Below are positions 1-8,151 of a stretch of DNA of 64,000 nt, in pieces (within the stretch, counting starts at the first letter, position 1; every line of letters begins with the position of its first letter). The stretch is from NCBI RefSeq assembly GCF_001909055.1, contig NZ_LVWI01000001.1:248001-312000 (forward strand), written 5' to 3'. Position numbers and translations under genes: made by a program. The stretch is from Paenibacillus helianthi (GTDB lineage: Bacteria; Bacillota; Bacilli; Paenibacillales; Paenibacillaceae). The notes under the pieces were generated by a model. That model was not told where the DNA came from and made no database searches. It was given only the letters and a program-made list of their open reading frames with translations.

Positions 1-62
1 CGCACCACCGGATAGTGTTCATAAAATATAGTTCGAAACATTTCAGTTTCCGGAAATTCCAT
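1..62 (-). CDS. ECF-type RNA polymerase sigma factor, N-terminal fragment (runs off window)
   Basis: Only the first 20 or so codons are inside the window. Read on the minus strand, an ATG at 62 follows a perfect AAGGAGG about nine bases upstream. The peptide starts MEFPETEMFRTIFYEHYPVV, which has the pattern of sigma-70 region 2 in ECF sigma factors (aromatic-rich start, then Y..YYP.V). The family directs RNA polymerase to stress or envelope promoters. The call rests on a very short stretch, so another family remains possible. Confidence 0.45.
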   Translation of the reverse strand, partial: MEFPETEMFRTIFYEHYPVV

Positions 63-211
63 TGTGTAAATCCTCCTTATCAGCTGCAGCTATAAGTAAG
101 ACGAACGCCAAAACGATTTTGTATCAAAGTAAATACAATTATCATAACATTTCTAATTATTTGCAGTTGAAAACGCAGAAAAGCAGTCCCTCAATAAGTA
201 GATACAAGACG

Positions 212-242
212 AATAAACCCCGCTAGAATCGTTCCAGCGAGG
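212..242 (-). terminator. Terminator-like hairpin after the flavin-oxidase gene
   Basis: On the minus strand a CCTCGCT/AGCGGGG stem (one G-U pair) with an eleven-base loop is followed by TTTATT. It lies about 60 bases past the stop of the gene at 303-854 and could end its transcript. The T tract is short. Confidence 0.5.
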
Positions 243-302
243 TAATTGTTTATGTAATCACATTTATGACGTTATCTATCTTGATCTAACAGCACCCTTA
301 TA

Positions 303-854
303 TTATTTATCCCCCCGTCCTGCCCCCATGTCTGTTCCATACATTTTTTCTGCTTCTATGGGACTTTCTTTTGCTGTTACATGGTGTGGAATTACCCTGC
401 AAACTTGAACCGGTCCGCCGAATACAGCCGACCTATATTTATCCACATGCTGCTTGGGCAACGGGCGGTTATAATAGCCGGGCACATATTTATTTATCAT
501 TTCCTGAAGCACATGAGTGGCTTCGTCCAAATCCGTAATCGGTTCTGCTTGTCCAAAGATCATTACACTCATATAAGCCGTATCTGTTTTGGCAGGTACC
601 GGATCCGTGATGGTTCCGTATGACTCACATACGGTAAAACAAACCTCTGGATTTTCCTTCATGACCTGATTGCGTCTTCCATCCCCGGCCCCATGAAAAT
701 AGAGATTCCCCTTCGTCCATACATAATTTAGCGGTACGACATAGGGAAGGCTCCCATCAACCAATCCCAGATACCCCGTTTTCGCTTGCTGTAGGAAACT
801 GTCAATTTTCTCTTGATCCACACATTCTCTGATTTTGTAACGAACCATATCCAT
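303..854 (-). CDS. Pyridoxamine 5'-phosphate oxidase-family (NimA-like) flavin protein
   Basis: A 183-residue protein of the split-barrel FMN-binding fold. The N-terminal part (MDMVRYKIRECVDQEKIDSF, then TGYLGLVDGSLPYVVPLNYVW) is typical of the PPOX/NimA-like group, in which FMN sits in a dimer groove and small electrophiles or flavins are reduced. The frame is open further upstream, but the ATG at 854 is preferred because AAGGGAG lies ten bases upstream and the family signature begins just after it. It is divergent from a MocR-type regulator with a short shared gap, an arrangement that suggests regulation by that neighbour. Substrate unknown. Confidence 0.8.
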   Translation of the reverse strand: MDMVRYKIRECVDQEKIDSFLQQAKTGYLGLVDGSLPYVVPLNYVWTKGNLYFHGAGDGRRNQVMKENPEVCFTVCESYGTITDPVPAKTDTAYMSVMIFGQAEPITDLDEATHVLQEMINKYVPGYYNRPLPKQHVDKYRSAVFGGPVQVCRVIPHHVTAKESPIEAEKMYGTDMGAGRGDK

Positions 855-1030
855 TTTTATAATTCTCCCTTCCATTCTTAAAGAGTGCGCAACGACCAAA
901 TTGTAAATACCTGTGTTATTACGGTAGTATATCAATGAATGGATTGCTTTAAAACATCCAAACTTTACAGTTATACACAATCCATAATTAATGTTTTAGG
1001 AGTGAATCTTATTTTTTGGGGGTATGTTCG

Positions 1031-2461
1031 ATGATGAAAGTAATACGGAATGATAAAAGACCCATTTGGCAACAATTGCTTGATCAAGCTATTCATAATA
1101 TCACAAACGGAATCTGGGCCCCGGGAGAATTGCTAATTCCCTCCCGCGAACTCGCTCACATGATAGGTGTCTCTCGCTCAACGATACAGATCGTCTATGA
1201 AGAGTTGCTAAGTCGAGGCTATACGGTTACATCTCGCAGAGGAGGAACGCGAGTTAGTAAATGGAGTCTTTTCACCGAGTCAAGGAAGGAAATAATAACA
1301 GATGGCCCCACTCCCCCCTCGCTTCCCTTGTTGAACACAGCGGTTGATCAGCTACATGGCTGGTTCAGAGGCAAAGAACAGTTCAAGGTGGATATTGACT
1401 TTAGTCCACACGAACCCTATTTGGATGGGCAGTTTCAAAAAAATTGGCGACAATCGCTCATTCATGCATCCGCTGAAATGGATTTATCAAACTGGGCTTA
1501 CGGTGATCCCTATGGTTTCACACCATTACGTGAGCAAATCCAGCGGTATTTATCACTTGAACGAGGCATTCATATTCAAACCAATCAGATTCTGTTAACC
1601 TCTGGAGCTCAGCATAGCATTGACTTAATCGCACAATCGCTTTTAGCCGACGGGGATACTGTCTCAGTAGAAGATCCTGGATTTCCGGCTGCCTGGATGG
1701 CGATGAAATATCGGCGTATGAATGTAGTCCCTGTACCCGTTGATGAATATGGTCTTGTGGTGGAGCGTATTCATCCACAATCCAAACTAATTTTTGTGAC
1801 ACCTTCACACCAATGCGCCGTCGGGGTCGTTATGTCGGAGCCACGCAGGCAACAATTGCTACAAAAGGCCACTACAGATCAATTGTGGATCATTGAAGAC
1901 GATTATGATAGTGAATTTCGATATCGTGGAGAGCCGCTTCCAACACTGTTTAGCCAAGCATCTCAGAATACCTTGTACCTGATGAGCTTTTCTAAAATGA
2001 TTGCTCCAGGCATTCGTATTTCGGCTATTGTTGGATCTGCCAAGGCAATTGCCCAGCTAGCTAAGGTACAAGAGCTGACTTACCGTCATCTGCCGATTAT
2101 GGATCAGCTAACGCTAACCCACTTCATCAAGAACGGGCATTTTATGCGTCATATGAGAAGAGTCCGAAATGTGTACCGGCGAAGACACGAGGCGATGACC
2201 AAGGTTATTATGGCTAGTGGTTTAGGAGAGCGTTTCACACTAAGTGGAGTAGAAACAGGATTGCATATGTTACTAGAAGCTGAAGAGTCATACGACGAAG
2301 AAACCGTCACAACGTTAGCCCTTCAACAGGGGATACGTATATACCCGCTTGGACCCTATTGTATGGAGAGCAAACGAAGGGGATGGGTATTAGGGTTTGC
2401 ACAAGTAGATGAAGCATCAATTGAGAAGGGGATTCATTGTCTTGCGGAGTTGATCTTATAG
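1031..2461 (+). CDS. MocR/PdxR-type transcriptional regulator (GntR wHTH plus aminotransferase domain)
   Basis: About 476 residues with two parts. The first 75 carry a GntR winged helix (PIWQQLLDQ, then ELAHMIGVSRSTIQIVYEEL). The rest is a fold-type I aminotransferase domain with the PLP-binding lysine in SFSKMIAPGIR. MocR proteins sense PLP or amino-acid adducts and control vitamin B6, GABA or other amine genes. The start at 1031 is favoured over the upstream TTG because a GGGGGT lies about eight bases before it; 1034 is equally possible. The nearest target candidate is the divergent flavin-binding gene at 303-854. Regulation of that gene is inference from divergence. Confidence 0.88.
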   Translation: MMKVIRNDKRPIWQQLLDQAIHNITNGIWAPGELLIPSRELAHMIGVSRSTIQIVYEELLSRGYTVTSRRGGTRVSKWSLFTESRKEIITDGPTPPSLPLLNTAVDQLHGWFRGKEQFKVDIDFSPHEPYLDGQFQKNWRQSLIHASAEMDLSNWAYGDPYGFTPLREQIQRYLSLERGIHIQTNQILLTSGAQHSIDLIAQSLLADGDTVSVEDPGFPAAWMAMKYRRMNVVPVPVDEYGLVVERIHPQSKLIFVTPSHQCAVGVVMSEPRRQQLLQKATTDQLWIIEDDYDSEFRYRGEPLPTLFSQASQNTLYLMSFSKMIAPGIRISAIVGSAKAIAQLAKVQELTYRHLPIMDQLTLTHFIKNGHFMRHMRRVRNVYRRRHEAMTKVIMASGLGERFTLSGVETGLHMLLEAEESYDEETVTTLALQQGIRIYPLGPYCMESKRRGWVLGFAQVDEASIEKGIHCLAELIL

Positions 2462-2591
2462 TTTGCTATTCGTTAATCTCCATTCCAAAGCCTCGGATAA
2501 ACAGCCATAACGTTCAGCTTTAATTTTCTCCGCATAATCCCTTTGACAGTCGTTGTATTTTAATATTTAGAATCTCTTCTGCAATAATTCC

Positions 2592-2638
2592 AGTGAAAAT
2601 GACCGAGCAAGCTAATAAGCTTCTTGGTCATTTTCACT
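2592..2638. terminator. Long perfect inverted repeat between convergent genes
   Basis: A 13-base arm (AGTGAAAATGACC) is exactly repeated in inverse at 2626-2638, with a second inner AAGCT/AGCTT stem around a four-base loop. It sits between the convergent genes ending at 2461 and 2693 and has T-rich arms, so it could end transcription from both sides. Confidence 0.65.
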
Positions 2639-2692
2639 AGCAAATCAGCATCCTAGATAAAGGAACAGTTACCAATCATTTGTTCATTCCCA

Positions 2693-3700
2693 CTAAAATA
2701 TAGGGTTTAAATCGATCCACTGTTTAAGCATCTCAATATCGCCATCGACATTTCTAATGACAGCAGTATCTCCCCATGTATTGGGCAGATAAGAGATGTA
2801 TAATGTACCAATATTGAAAATCCTTCTGAACGGAATAAAGAGAGCAATGGAGTTGACCTCATTTTCACTCATGGCTCTCACCTTGTTATAACCATTTAGG
2901 AACTGGTCTTTACGATGCTCTCTTTGCTGGAATTTAGCTGCATCGCATCCCATGCCAAAAGGATAGGCGTACATGGATATATCATAGGCTCGCCACCCAT
3001 TGCCGCAAAAGTCAAAATCAATTAAGATTGGATTGTTATTAGCGTCAACCCGAACATTTCCACTATAAAAGTCACCATGGCAGACACCAGTTTGCGGTGT
3101 TTCAATAGAAAGATATAATAACTTCTTCTTTACATGTTTTGCGACTACTTCTAAAAAGTCTATGTCAAAATCATGAATCTCGGAAAAATGTCGTACGGCA
3201 TCCATAGAACGATCAATGAAGGAGCTTGCATCCAAATTCCATCGGTCGATTGCAAAATCACATCTATCCCAGGCTGCGTGAATAGAAGCTATATACTTTC
3301 CCAATTTCTCATTTGATTCAATAGTCTCTTCTATATGGCTGAACTCACACACCCCGACTGACGTATATAACACGCCATATCTTGCTCCGTTCGCAGTCAA
3401 AAATTCTGAAATGTATGTTCCATCAGGTTTAATTACAGGTAAAGTAACAACAATATCGGATGCCTTCAGGTGAAGGAGCAAATCAAGCTCGGATTGAATT
3501 TCTGCCGTACTTCTAATACCTTGGCGATATACTTTGAAGAAATACGATTGATCGCCTACAATAACCTTATAAATGTCATGCAAACCTCTATAGAACAATC
3601 GGCATCTGAACAGAGTTCGAGAAAAATATTCGCGTGAAATATAATCGCCAAGAGCATCGGAAGATAGAACGGATACTTCCAGTGGAAATAATTGATCCAA
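2693..3700 (-). CDS. Aminoglycoside phosphotransferase/homoserine kinase-like (APH family) protein
   Basis: 335 residues from the proposed start. The APH kinase fold is shown by the Brenner-type catalytic loop CHGDFYSGN (HGD at 208-210) and the metal-binding IDFDFCG about 16 residues on. The N-lobe RLFYRGLHDIYKVI and FKVYR also fits. The frame runs open to 3952, but that would overlap the upstream GNAT gene and add 84 residues foreign to the family. A TTG at 3700 with GGAGG seven bases upstream gives the usual length. These kinases phosphorylate small hydroxylated substrates or antibiotics; nothing here fixes the substrate. It lies 118 bases behind the GNAT gene on the same strand. Confidence 0.78.
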   Translation of the reverse strand: MDQLFPLEVSVLSSDALGDYISREYFSRTLFRCRLFYRGLHDIYKVIVGDQSYFFKVYRQGIRSTAEIQSELDLLLHLKASDIVVTLPVIKPDGTYISEFLTANGARYGVLYTSVGVCEFSHIEETIESNEKLGKYIASIHAAWDRCDFAIDRWNLDASSFIDRSMDAVRHFSEIHDFDIDFLEVVAKHVKKKLLYLSIETPQTGVCHGDFYSGNVRVDANNNPILIDFDFCGNGWRAYDISMYAYPFGMGCDAAKFQQREHRKDQFLNGYNKVRAMSENEVNSIALFIPFRRIFNIGTLYISYLPNTWGDTAVIRNVDGDIEMLKQWIDLNPIF

Positions 3701-3818
3701 AACAATTCCTCCATTATTACATGAATAATAATTTACATTGTCAATATTGGCGAGATCATTTATTATATCTCTCCGCTTTACTACTGAGTTGGGTACCCCG
3801 TATAGGTAACAGACCAAA

Positions 3819-4262
3819 TTAGGCGAGATTGATAATCTTATCAAAGCAGTACGAATCTTTGTCATAGCCATTATGCTCATAAAAAGCATGGGCGTCGGTT
3901 CGTTTAAATCCGCTACATAAAATAATACTTGATATTCCAATTTCCTTAGCATAATTTTCTGTATGTCTTAATAGTTTTGTTCCTACCCCACTATGCTGAT
4001 ATTCCCTTTTAACAGCAAGAGCTTGAATATGTAGATAACCAATCGGAGCCCCTACTGATAATGCCTGAACTATAGTTACAAAACCAACCACATCATTTGA
4101 AAATAATGCAACAAGTGTTTTGTAATTCCCTTCCTTATTCATTTTTTCCATAGTAACACGAAAATTTTCTTCATTAACATTGCGAATTCCAAGTACATCG
4201 TTCCATAAAAAAACAACTTCAGTATAATCATTTGCTACAACTTCTCGTATCATAATTTCCAT
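3819..4262 (-). CDS. GNAT-family N-acetyltransferase
   Basis: A 147-residue single-domain GNAT. The acetyl-CoA site is visible as LAVKREYQHSGVGTKLL (motif A, Q/RxxGxG/A form) followed by the C-terminal FYEHNGY that closes most members. The ATG at 4262 has GGGGGT just upstream and is preferred to the TTG at 4268. Substrate is unknown; small GNATs of this kind may acetylate amines, peptides or drugs. It is immediately upstream of the APH-type kinase gene and could be co-transcribed with it. Confidence 0.82.
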   Translation of the reverse strand: MEIMIREVVANDYTEVVFLWNDVLGIRNVNEENFRVTMEKMNKEGNYKTLVALFSNDVVGFVTIVQALSVGAPIGYLHIQALAVKREYQHSGVGTKLLRHTENYAKEIGISSIILCSGFKRTDAHAFYEHNGYDKDSYCFDKIINLA

Positions 4263-4299
4263 ACCCAACCCCCATAAATAAAAATATTCGAATACGTCA

Positions 4300-4572
4300 T
4301 TACATTCTGAGCAATATCTCCAACTGTACCAAATGGTATGGATTCATCATGACCGAAAAAAAGGAGATATCACGGAAATTCTCATAGGAAGGCACAGTTG
4401 CCATATCCTCCTTAGATTTCAACAAGGAAGCTTTATTTACTTCATAGTATGGGCTAATGTATTTGATTTTTGAAAATTTCTGAATATCTTTCTCTCCCTT
4501 CATACTCCCATAAAGTTCACACATTTCTATAAGAAACAGATTCGCGTCGCGACCGCATAAATAAACATACAT
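4300..4572 (-). CDS. Hypothetical protein, possibly a gene remnant
   Basis: A 90-residue open frame on the same strand as the GNAT gene. I recognise no domain. There is no convincing ribosome-binding site before the ATG at 4572 (the upstream bases are A/T-rich), and the composition is low-GC like the adjoining accessory genes. It may be a decayed piece of a longer protein or not a gene. Confidence 0.3.
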   Translation of the reverse strand: MYVYLCGRDANLFLIEMCELYGSMKGEKDIQKFSKIKYISPYYEVNKASLLKSKEDMATVPSYENFRDISFFSVMMNPYHLVQLEILLRM

Positions 4573-4797
4573 GTTATGCCAAAAAAGTAATAGTCTTTTA
4601 TTGATTTTTTTATAGAATATTATGTATCCATGCCATTTTTAGGGTTATTGGAACGTAACTGTGTAACTGGTAACTGGCGATAGTTGCCAGTTTTATTATT
4701 TCTGTTAGTGTATTCTGCCCACCATCCATGTACCTCTCAATGCTGTACCACATAGTATGAAAGTTCAATCGTTCTTTCATGGGGTTGAATAATTGCC

Positions 4798-4848
4798 AAC
4801 AAAGAGACGACCGGATTTAGTGTACTGCATTCTGGTCGTCTCTTTGTT
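4798..4848. terminator. Strong terminator-like hairpin
   Basis: A perfect 15-base inverted repeat (AACAAAGAGACGACC and its complement) with a 21-base loop. T-rich sequence follows on the plus strand. On the minus strand it lies downstream of the methyltransferase gene ending at 5015 and may end that transcript. Confidence 0.6.
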
Positions 4849-4889
4849 ATTTTCTACTTACCAAAAATTCCACTCTACACTTTACCATT

Positions 4890-4960
4890 ATTTGTGATCC
4901 GGTTCCCCGCACTGTCTGTAACGGCAAATTTTAGGGCCATCCGCTAGGGATGACCCTTTC
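4890..4960. repeat. Dispersed intergenic repeat, copy A
   Basis: Begins ATTTGTGATCCGGTTCCCCG and continues through CTGTCTGTAACGGCAA into a CCATCC...GGGATG hairpin. It aligns through most of its length with copy B at 6133-6205 and over its first part with copy C near 8726. All three follow the 3' side of genes in the accessory region. Confidence 0.6.
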
Positions 4961-5014
4961 TTTGATCTTGTTTTATTCAACAGTGAAAAGAATTGTCGTA
5001 CCTGCATGTAAAAT

Positions 5015-5812
5015 TTATAACTTTCTTGCCCATATAATAGCGCGATTTGTAGCTTCAACAATCGGCTCCGGAATCGGTTCAACAGTATAATTGTGATAGG
5101 TACACTCAATGGTAAACCCGGCATCTGATAGCCAATCGTAAACTTGCGTTTGCGTGGGAATGTGCTTATACCAACGCTTGGGTAAGATGATCTGCTCACC
5201 GCTATTTGTGGTGAGCTCCCAGTGACCAGTTCCGTTACAAATCTGGGTTATAGGGTCATACACGCTCCCATAGCTAACACATTGGCCAGTCGTGCCCAAT
5301 TCATCTGTCCCTATGAAAGAGCTACTCTCGTTCAGCCTATTGAACCGGGCTGCTGGATCATATTGCAGGTCAAAATCAATATAAAGATGTCCACCCGTAC
5401 GAAGCGCGGCCGCAGCATTTTTAATAAGGGTCTTTTGTGCATCTTTGTAATCGATCTCGCATTCAATGTTAATCAGTATATTACCTGCCATGACTACGAC
5501 ATCATAACCGACACCCCATCCGGAAATTACTGCATCAGCTTGATAACAGCGAATATTCGTTAAACCCAACATCTGGCGATAACATCGCAGGAGCATATGT
5601 TCATCGGAATCAAGGCCTGTAACGAAATGATTCGCCTTTGCTAGAGGAACACAGATCCTACCATCACCACAGGCAATTTCAAGTATATTCAGTGGTTGAT
5701 TATCTGTTTGCTCTGTAAGTACTTTCAACAGAAAATCCACGTCGTGAGTTTGGTTTTCAAACTGTTCATACACACTAGCATACCAATGTTTTGCAATAAA
5801 CTCTCTATTCAC
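5015..5812 (-). CDS. Class I SAM-dependent methyltransferase
   Basis: 265 residues. The SAM-binding motif I is clear (ILEIACGDGR, residues 43-52), followed by an acidic end to strand 2 (VTGLDSDEHML) and a motif II-like region (GYDVVVMAGN). It starts with GTG at 5812, seven bases after GGAGG. The C-terminal region (about 190-260) resembles small-molecule methyltransferases rather than RNA or DNA enzymes, but no substrate can be named. It stands alone between two copies of a dispersed repeat. Confidence 0.85.
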   Translation of the reverse strand: MNREFIAKHWYASVYEQFENQTHDVDFLLKVLTEQTDNQPLNILEIACGDGRICVPLAKANHFVTGLDSDEHMLLRCYRQMLGLTNIRCYQADAVISGWGVGYDVVVMAGNILINIECEIDYKDAQKTLIKNAAAALRTGGHLYIDFDLQYDPAARFNRLNESSSFIGTDELGTTGQCVSYGSVYDPITQICNGTGHWELTTNSGEQIILPKRWYKHIPTQTQVYDWLSDAGFTIECTYHNYTVEPIPEPIVEATNRAIIWARKL

Positions 5813-6259
5813 AGGTTTACCTCCATTTTTTATAGGAGGATTAAATTATAGTCACCCTCCAAGAAACAAAGCAGGTGAACAAATCTGTCATATTTAATCA
5901 TCTAATATCATCCTTTCATCGTTTAATGGAAAGCGGATAAATAAAGAATGTATTTCTCTTTGATTATAACCAGGAAATATTTAACAAACAATGTAAAGAT
6001 TCTTTATATTTATTCCCATCAGTGGAGAGACTGAACGAGTTCATGAAAGACCGTCACAAAAACATTTTTCTAAACTTGCTTTCCGTAAGCAAAAGTCCCC
6101 CTCTAGATACGCATCCGAAAAAAATCGCCCTCATTTATGATACGGTTCTCCGCGCTGTTTGTAACGCAAGTTTTAAGACCATCCTTATGCGGGATGGCCT
6201 CCGCATGATATCACTCCGTTCTTGACAAAGCATTCTCAATCGCTAGACAAGCGGCTCGA
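5813..6259. other. 447-base gap holding repeat copy B
   Basis: AT-rich upstream region of the methyltransferase gene (5813-6000) followed by about 200 bases that include repeat copy B. Short open frames here have no start signals and follow the repeat, so I do not call them genes. Confidence 0.5.
6133..6205. repeat. Dispersed intergenic repeat, copy B
   Basis: Begins ATTTATGATACGGTTCTCCG, then CTGTTTGTAACGCAAGTTTTA and an ACCATCC...GGGATGG hairpin. It is close to copy A over about 70 bases, with small gaps. It lies between the methyltransferase start and the end of the SDR gene. Confidence 0.6.
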
Positions 6260-7114
6260 TTAGTACCTTGTCAGACCTTCGCACAAGGTCCACAGTTTCT
6301 TGCCCGCTCTAGCATCAAACTTAGTGTGAATCGGTACGATTTGCTTCTTATCATCGAAGAATACGCCATTTGCGCGCTCTATTTCTTTCGCAGACGCCAG
6401 ATAAACCCCGATCCCGCATTCTGCTTTGACACGTGCGTTTAAGAGAGGTGCAGCCGCCCTCAAATACCAAGGCGCGTTCCTCGCGAGATTGGATTTCACA
6501 AACCCCGGATAAAAAGCGTTGGAGGTCACTCCCGTTCCTTCTAAACGCTTTGCCAATTCGAAAGCAAATAACGTCCTGGCGAACAGCGACTGGCTGCTTG
6601 CACGCATCGTGCTATACTGGCGCTCCATTTGAATATCATCGAAGTTAATGACGGGATTCTTCAAAAATCTAGGGTTACCCGACACTGTGATTACGCGTGC
6701 AGGTCCGCTTTCTTGGAGGATGTCGAGCAGCCGGTTAGTCAGCAGATAATGACTATGCACATTGACCGCGAACATACGATCAATCCCATCAGTCGTCAAT
6801 TCCTTCTTAAAATAGACTGCACCACAAGCATTAATAAGCACATGCAATTGATCGTACTTCCGCTTGTACACGTCGCTGACTTCCCGGATCGATGACTGTA
6901 GGGAAAGGTCCGCCGCCACCCATTCTCCCTTGCTATTGCCTGTGGCTTCCGAAATATCCTTTAATGCAGCTTCTCCACGCTCCGCATTTCTGCTGATAAT
7001 CACGATCTTTGCACCAAATCTGGCTAGTCCCGTTGCGATTGCTTTTCCTACTCCGGATGTTCCCCCTGAAATTAAAAATACTCTGTTATCAATATCCGTA
7101 CGTGCGTCGTTCAT
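6260..7114 (-). CDS. Short-chain dehydrogenase-like protein lacking the catalytic Tyr and Lys
   Basis: 284 residues with an SDR Rossmann fold of the retinol-dehydrogenase-like type: GGTSGVG at 17-23, a NACGA variant of NNAGA at 95-99, and the active-site serine in ITVSG at 145. The usual YxxxK is replaced by SxxxL (S173, L177), in a context (RASSQSLFAR) that aligns without gaps with the family pattern RAYGQSKLAN. The enzyme may therefore be inactive, or use NAD(P)H binding for another purpose. Its ATG overlaps the stop of the upstream gene by four bases (ATGA), so it is translationally coupled. Confidence 0.85.
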   Translation of the reverse strand: MNDARTDIDNRVFLISGGTSGVGKAIATGLARFGAKIVIISRNAERGEAALKDISEATGNSKGEWVAADLSLQSSIREVSDVYKRKYDQLHVLINACGAVYFKKELTTDGIDRMFAVNVHSHYLLTNRLLDILQESGPARVITVSGNPRFLKNPVINFDDIQMERQYSTMRASSQSLFARTLFAFELAKRLEGTGVTSNAFYPGFVKSNLARNAPWYLRAAAPLLNARVKAECGIGVYLASAKEIERANGVFFDDKKQIVPIHTKFDARAGKKLWTLCEGLTRY

Positions 7115-8001
7115 CGTCTCTCCCCCTTGTATGCAGCAGCAAAAACTTTCGCGAAGTCTACGAGCTTGACTTTGCCTAGATGGTAGTCGGTGGCGCGGAG
7201 ACTGGCGTAAAATTCATCGGGGCTCTCACCAGCGCGGCTCATTTGGGCGAAGCGGTTAGCGGTGTCTTCGTGGAAGCCTAGTTTTATCATATTCTCAATG
7301 AGGGCCAAGGCAGGGATTTGTTGGTATTTGGCTTCGATACCATTCTCGGCAAGAGCCTTGAGCCAGTCGTTGCCTGTAGCCCAATCGCTAACGACGAATT
7401 TCACACTTTTGCCTGCTGGGGTGTGATCAATCAGGGCGTAAGCGACGTCCGCAATATCAATGGGGCTGACCCAACCGTGCGCGATAATAGCCGAAACTGG
7501 ACTAAAAAGGGTTTGCATCGTTTTAAGGCTTTGCATGTCGGCAAAAAGATTGCTATAAAAGCCGACAGGACGTATATGAGCAACGTTCACGCCTTCAAGC
7601 GAGTTAAGTGCGTCTTCTGCAAAATGATAGCTGTAAAGGATGCCAGCGTTAGGGTTGTCGGCGCCTACTGAGCTGAGGTTGACGACGTTTTTCACACCCG
7701 AATTTTGCACGGCGGTCTTATAATTCTCAGAGAGCTCGATTGCGCTCTGCAACATGTCGATGCCGGAGGTTGGATTGATGCCTGAGATCATGAGATAAAC
7801 AACGTCGCTACCTGTAAAAGCCCGGGTAAGGAAGTCTACGTCCCGGTTTGAGCCTACTGCTGGTTTGGCACCGAGCGCTTCGATGTCGGCGATACGATCA
7901 CTAGAGCTTGTGATGACTGTGACGTCGTGTCCATCAGCGATGAGGCGTGGAAGGTAGTAACGATTAATATTGCCAAGTGAGCCGAGTACTGTGATTTTCA
8001 T
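7111..8001 (-). CDS. NmrA-like NAD(P)-binding protein
   Basis: 296 residues. The N-terminus MKITVLGSLGNINRYYLPRL is a Rossmann strand-loop-helix. The LSSVGADNPNAG region and IRPVGFYSNL match the NmrA/quinone-oxidoreductase-2-like atypical SDRs, which bind NAD(P) and may act as sensors or reductases of quinones or aldehydes. Start at 8001 chosen because GAAGGAGA lies eight bases upstream. First gene of a two-gene operon, divergent from a TetR regulator and preceded by a clear sigma-A promoter flanked by two operator-like palindromes. Confidence 0.85.
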   Translation of the reverse strand: MKITVLGSLGNINRYYLPRLIADGHDVTVITSSSDRIADIEALGAKPAVGSNRDVDFLTRAFTGSDVVYLMISGINPTSGIDMLQSAIELSENYKTAVQNSGVKNVVNLSSVGADNPNAGILYSYHFAEDALNSLEGVNVAHIRPVGFYSNLFADMQSLKTMQTLFSPVSAIIAHGWVSPIDIADVAYALIDHTPAGKSVKFVVSDWATGNDWLKALAENGIEAKYQQIPALALIENMIKLGFHEDTANRFAQMSRAGESPDEFYASLRATDYHLGKVKLVDFAKVFAAAYKGERR

Positions 8002-8031
8002 TGTGCATTCTCCTTCTTTTTGATAAAATAG

Positions 8032-8046
8032 TGTCACAAACTGACA
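8032..8046. promoter_or_regulatory. TetR-type operator, copy 1
   Basis: Palindrome TGTCA-N5-TGACA just downstream of the minus-strand promoter of the NmrA/SDR operon, in a position suited to repression. An almost identical site lies at 8093-8107. Confidence 0.7.
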
Positions 8047-8055
8047 TTTTCAATC

Positions 8056-8085
8056 ATTGTATACCTGCGGGTTTTTTATTGTCAA
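8056..8085 (-). promoter_or_regulatory. Sigma-A promoter of the NmrA/SDR operon
   Basis: A consensus -35 TTGACA (8085-8080) is 18 bases from TACAAT (8061-8056); TATACA at 16 bases is an alternative. The transcript would start about 45 bases before the ATG at 8001. Confidence 0.7.
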
Positions 8086-8092
8086 GAAAAAA

Positions 8093-8107
8093 TGTCAGAA
8101 ACTGACC
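8093..8107. promoter_or_regulatory. TetR-type operator, copy 2
   Basis: TGTCA-N5-TGACC with the same central bases (AAAC) as copy 1, located between the divergent promoter and the TetR start. It could mediate autorepression. Confidence 0.65.
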
Positions 8108-8151
8108 ATTCTATTTTTCTTCCATTAATCACATGAATAGGAATGATAAAA

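Larger units (their letters stand above)
4573..5014. other. 440-base gap with hairpins and one copy of a dispersed repeat
   Basis: No credible gene is seen. The gap holds an AACTGGC/GCCAGTT hairpin at 4672-4692 followed by TTTATTATTT on the plus strand, the strong inverted repeat at 4798-4848, and repeat copy A at 4890-4960, each listed or discussed separately. Confidence 0.5.

Noticed and set aside
3701-3952. N-terminal extension of the APH-like gene to an ATG at 3952
   Set aside because: It overlaps the GNAT gene, lacks a ribosome site and adds residues foreign to the family, while a TTG at 3700 has GGAGG in place.
4672-4700. AACTGGC/GCCAGTT hairpin followed by T-rich sequence on the plus strand
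   Set aside because: There is no plus-strand gene upstream that it could terminate, so it is not listed as a terminator.
6022-6225. 67-codon plus-strand frame in repeat B
   Set aside because: It follows the repeat element and has no start signal; the same kind of frame would arise from any copy.
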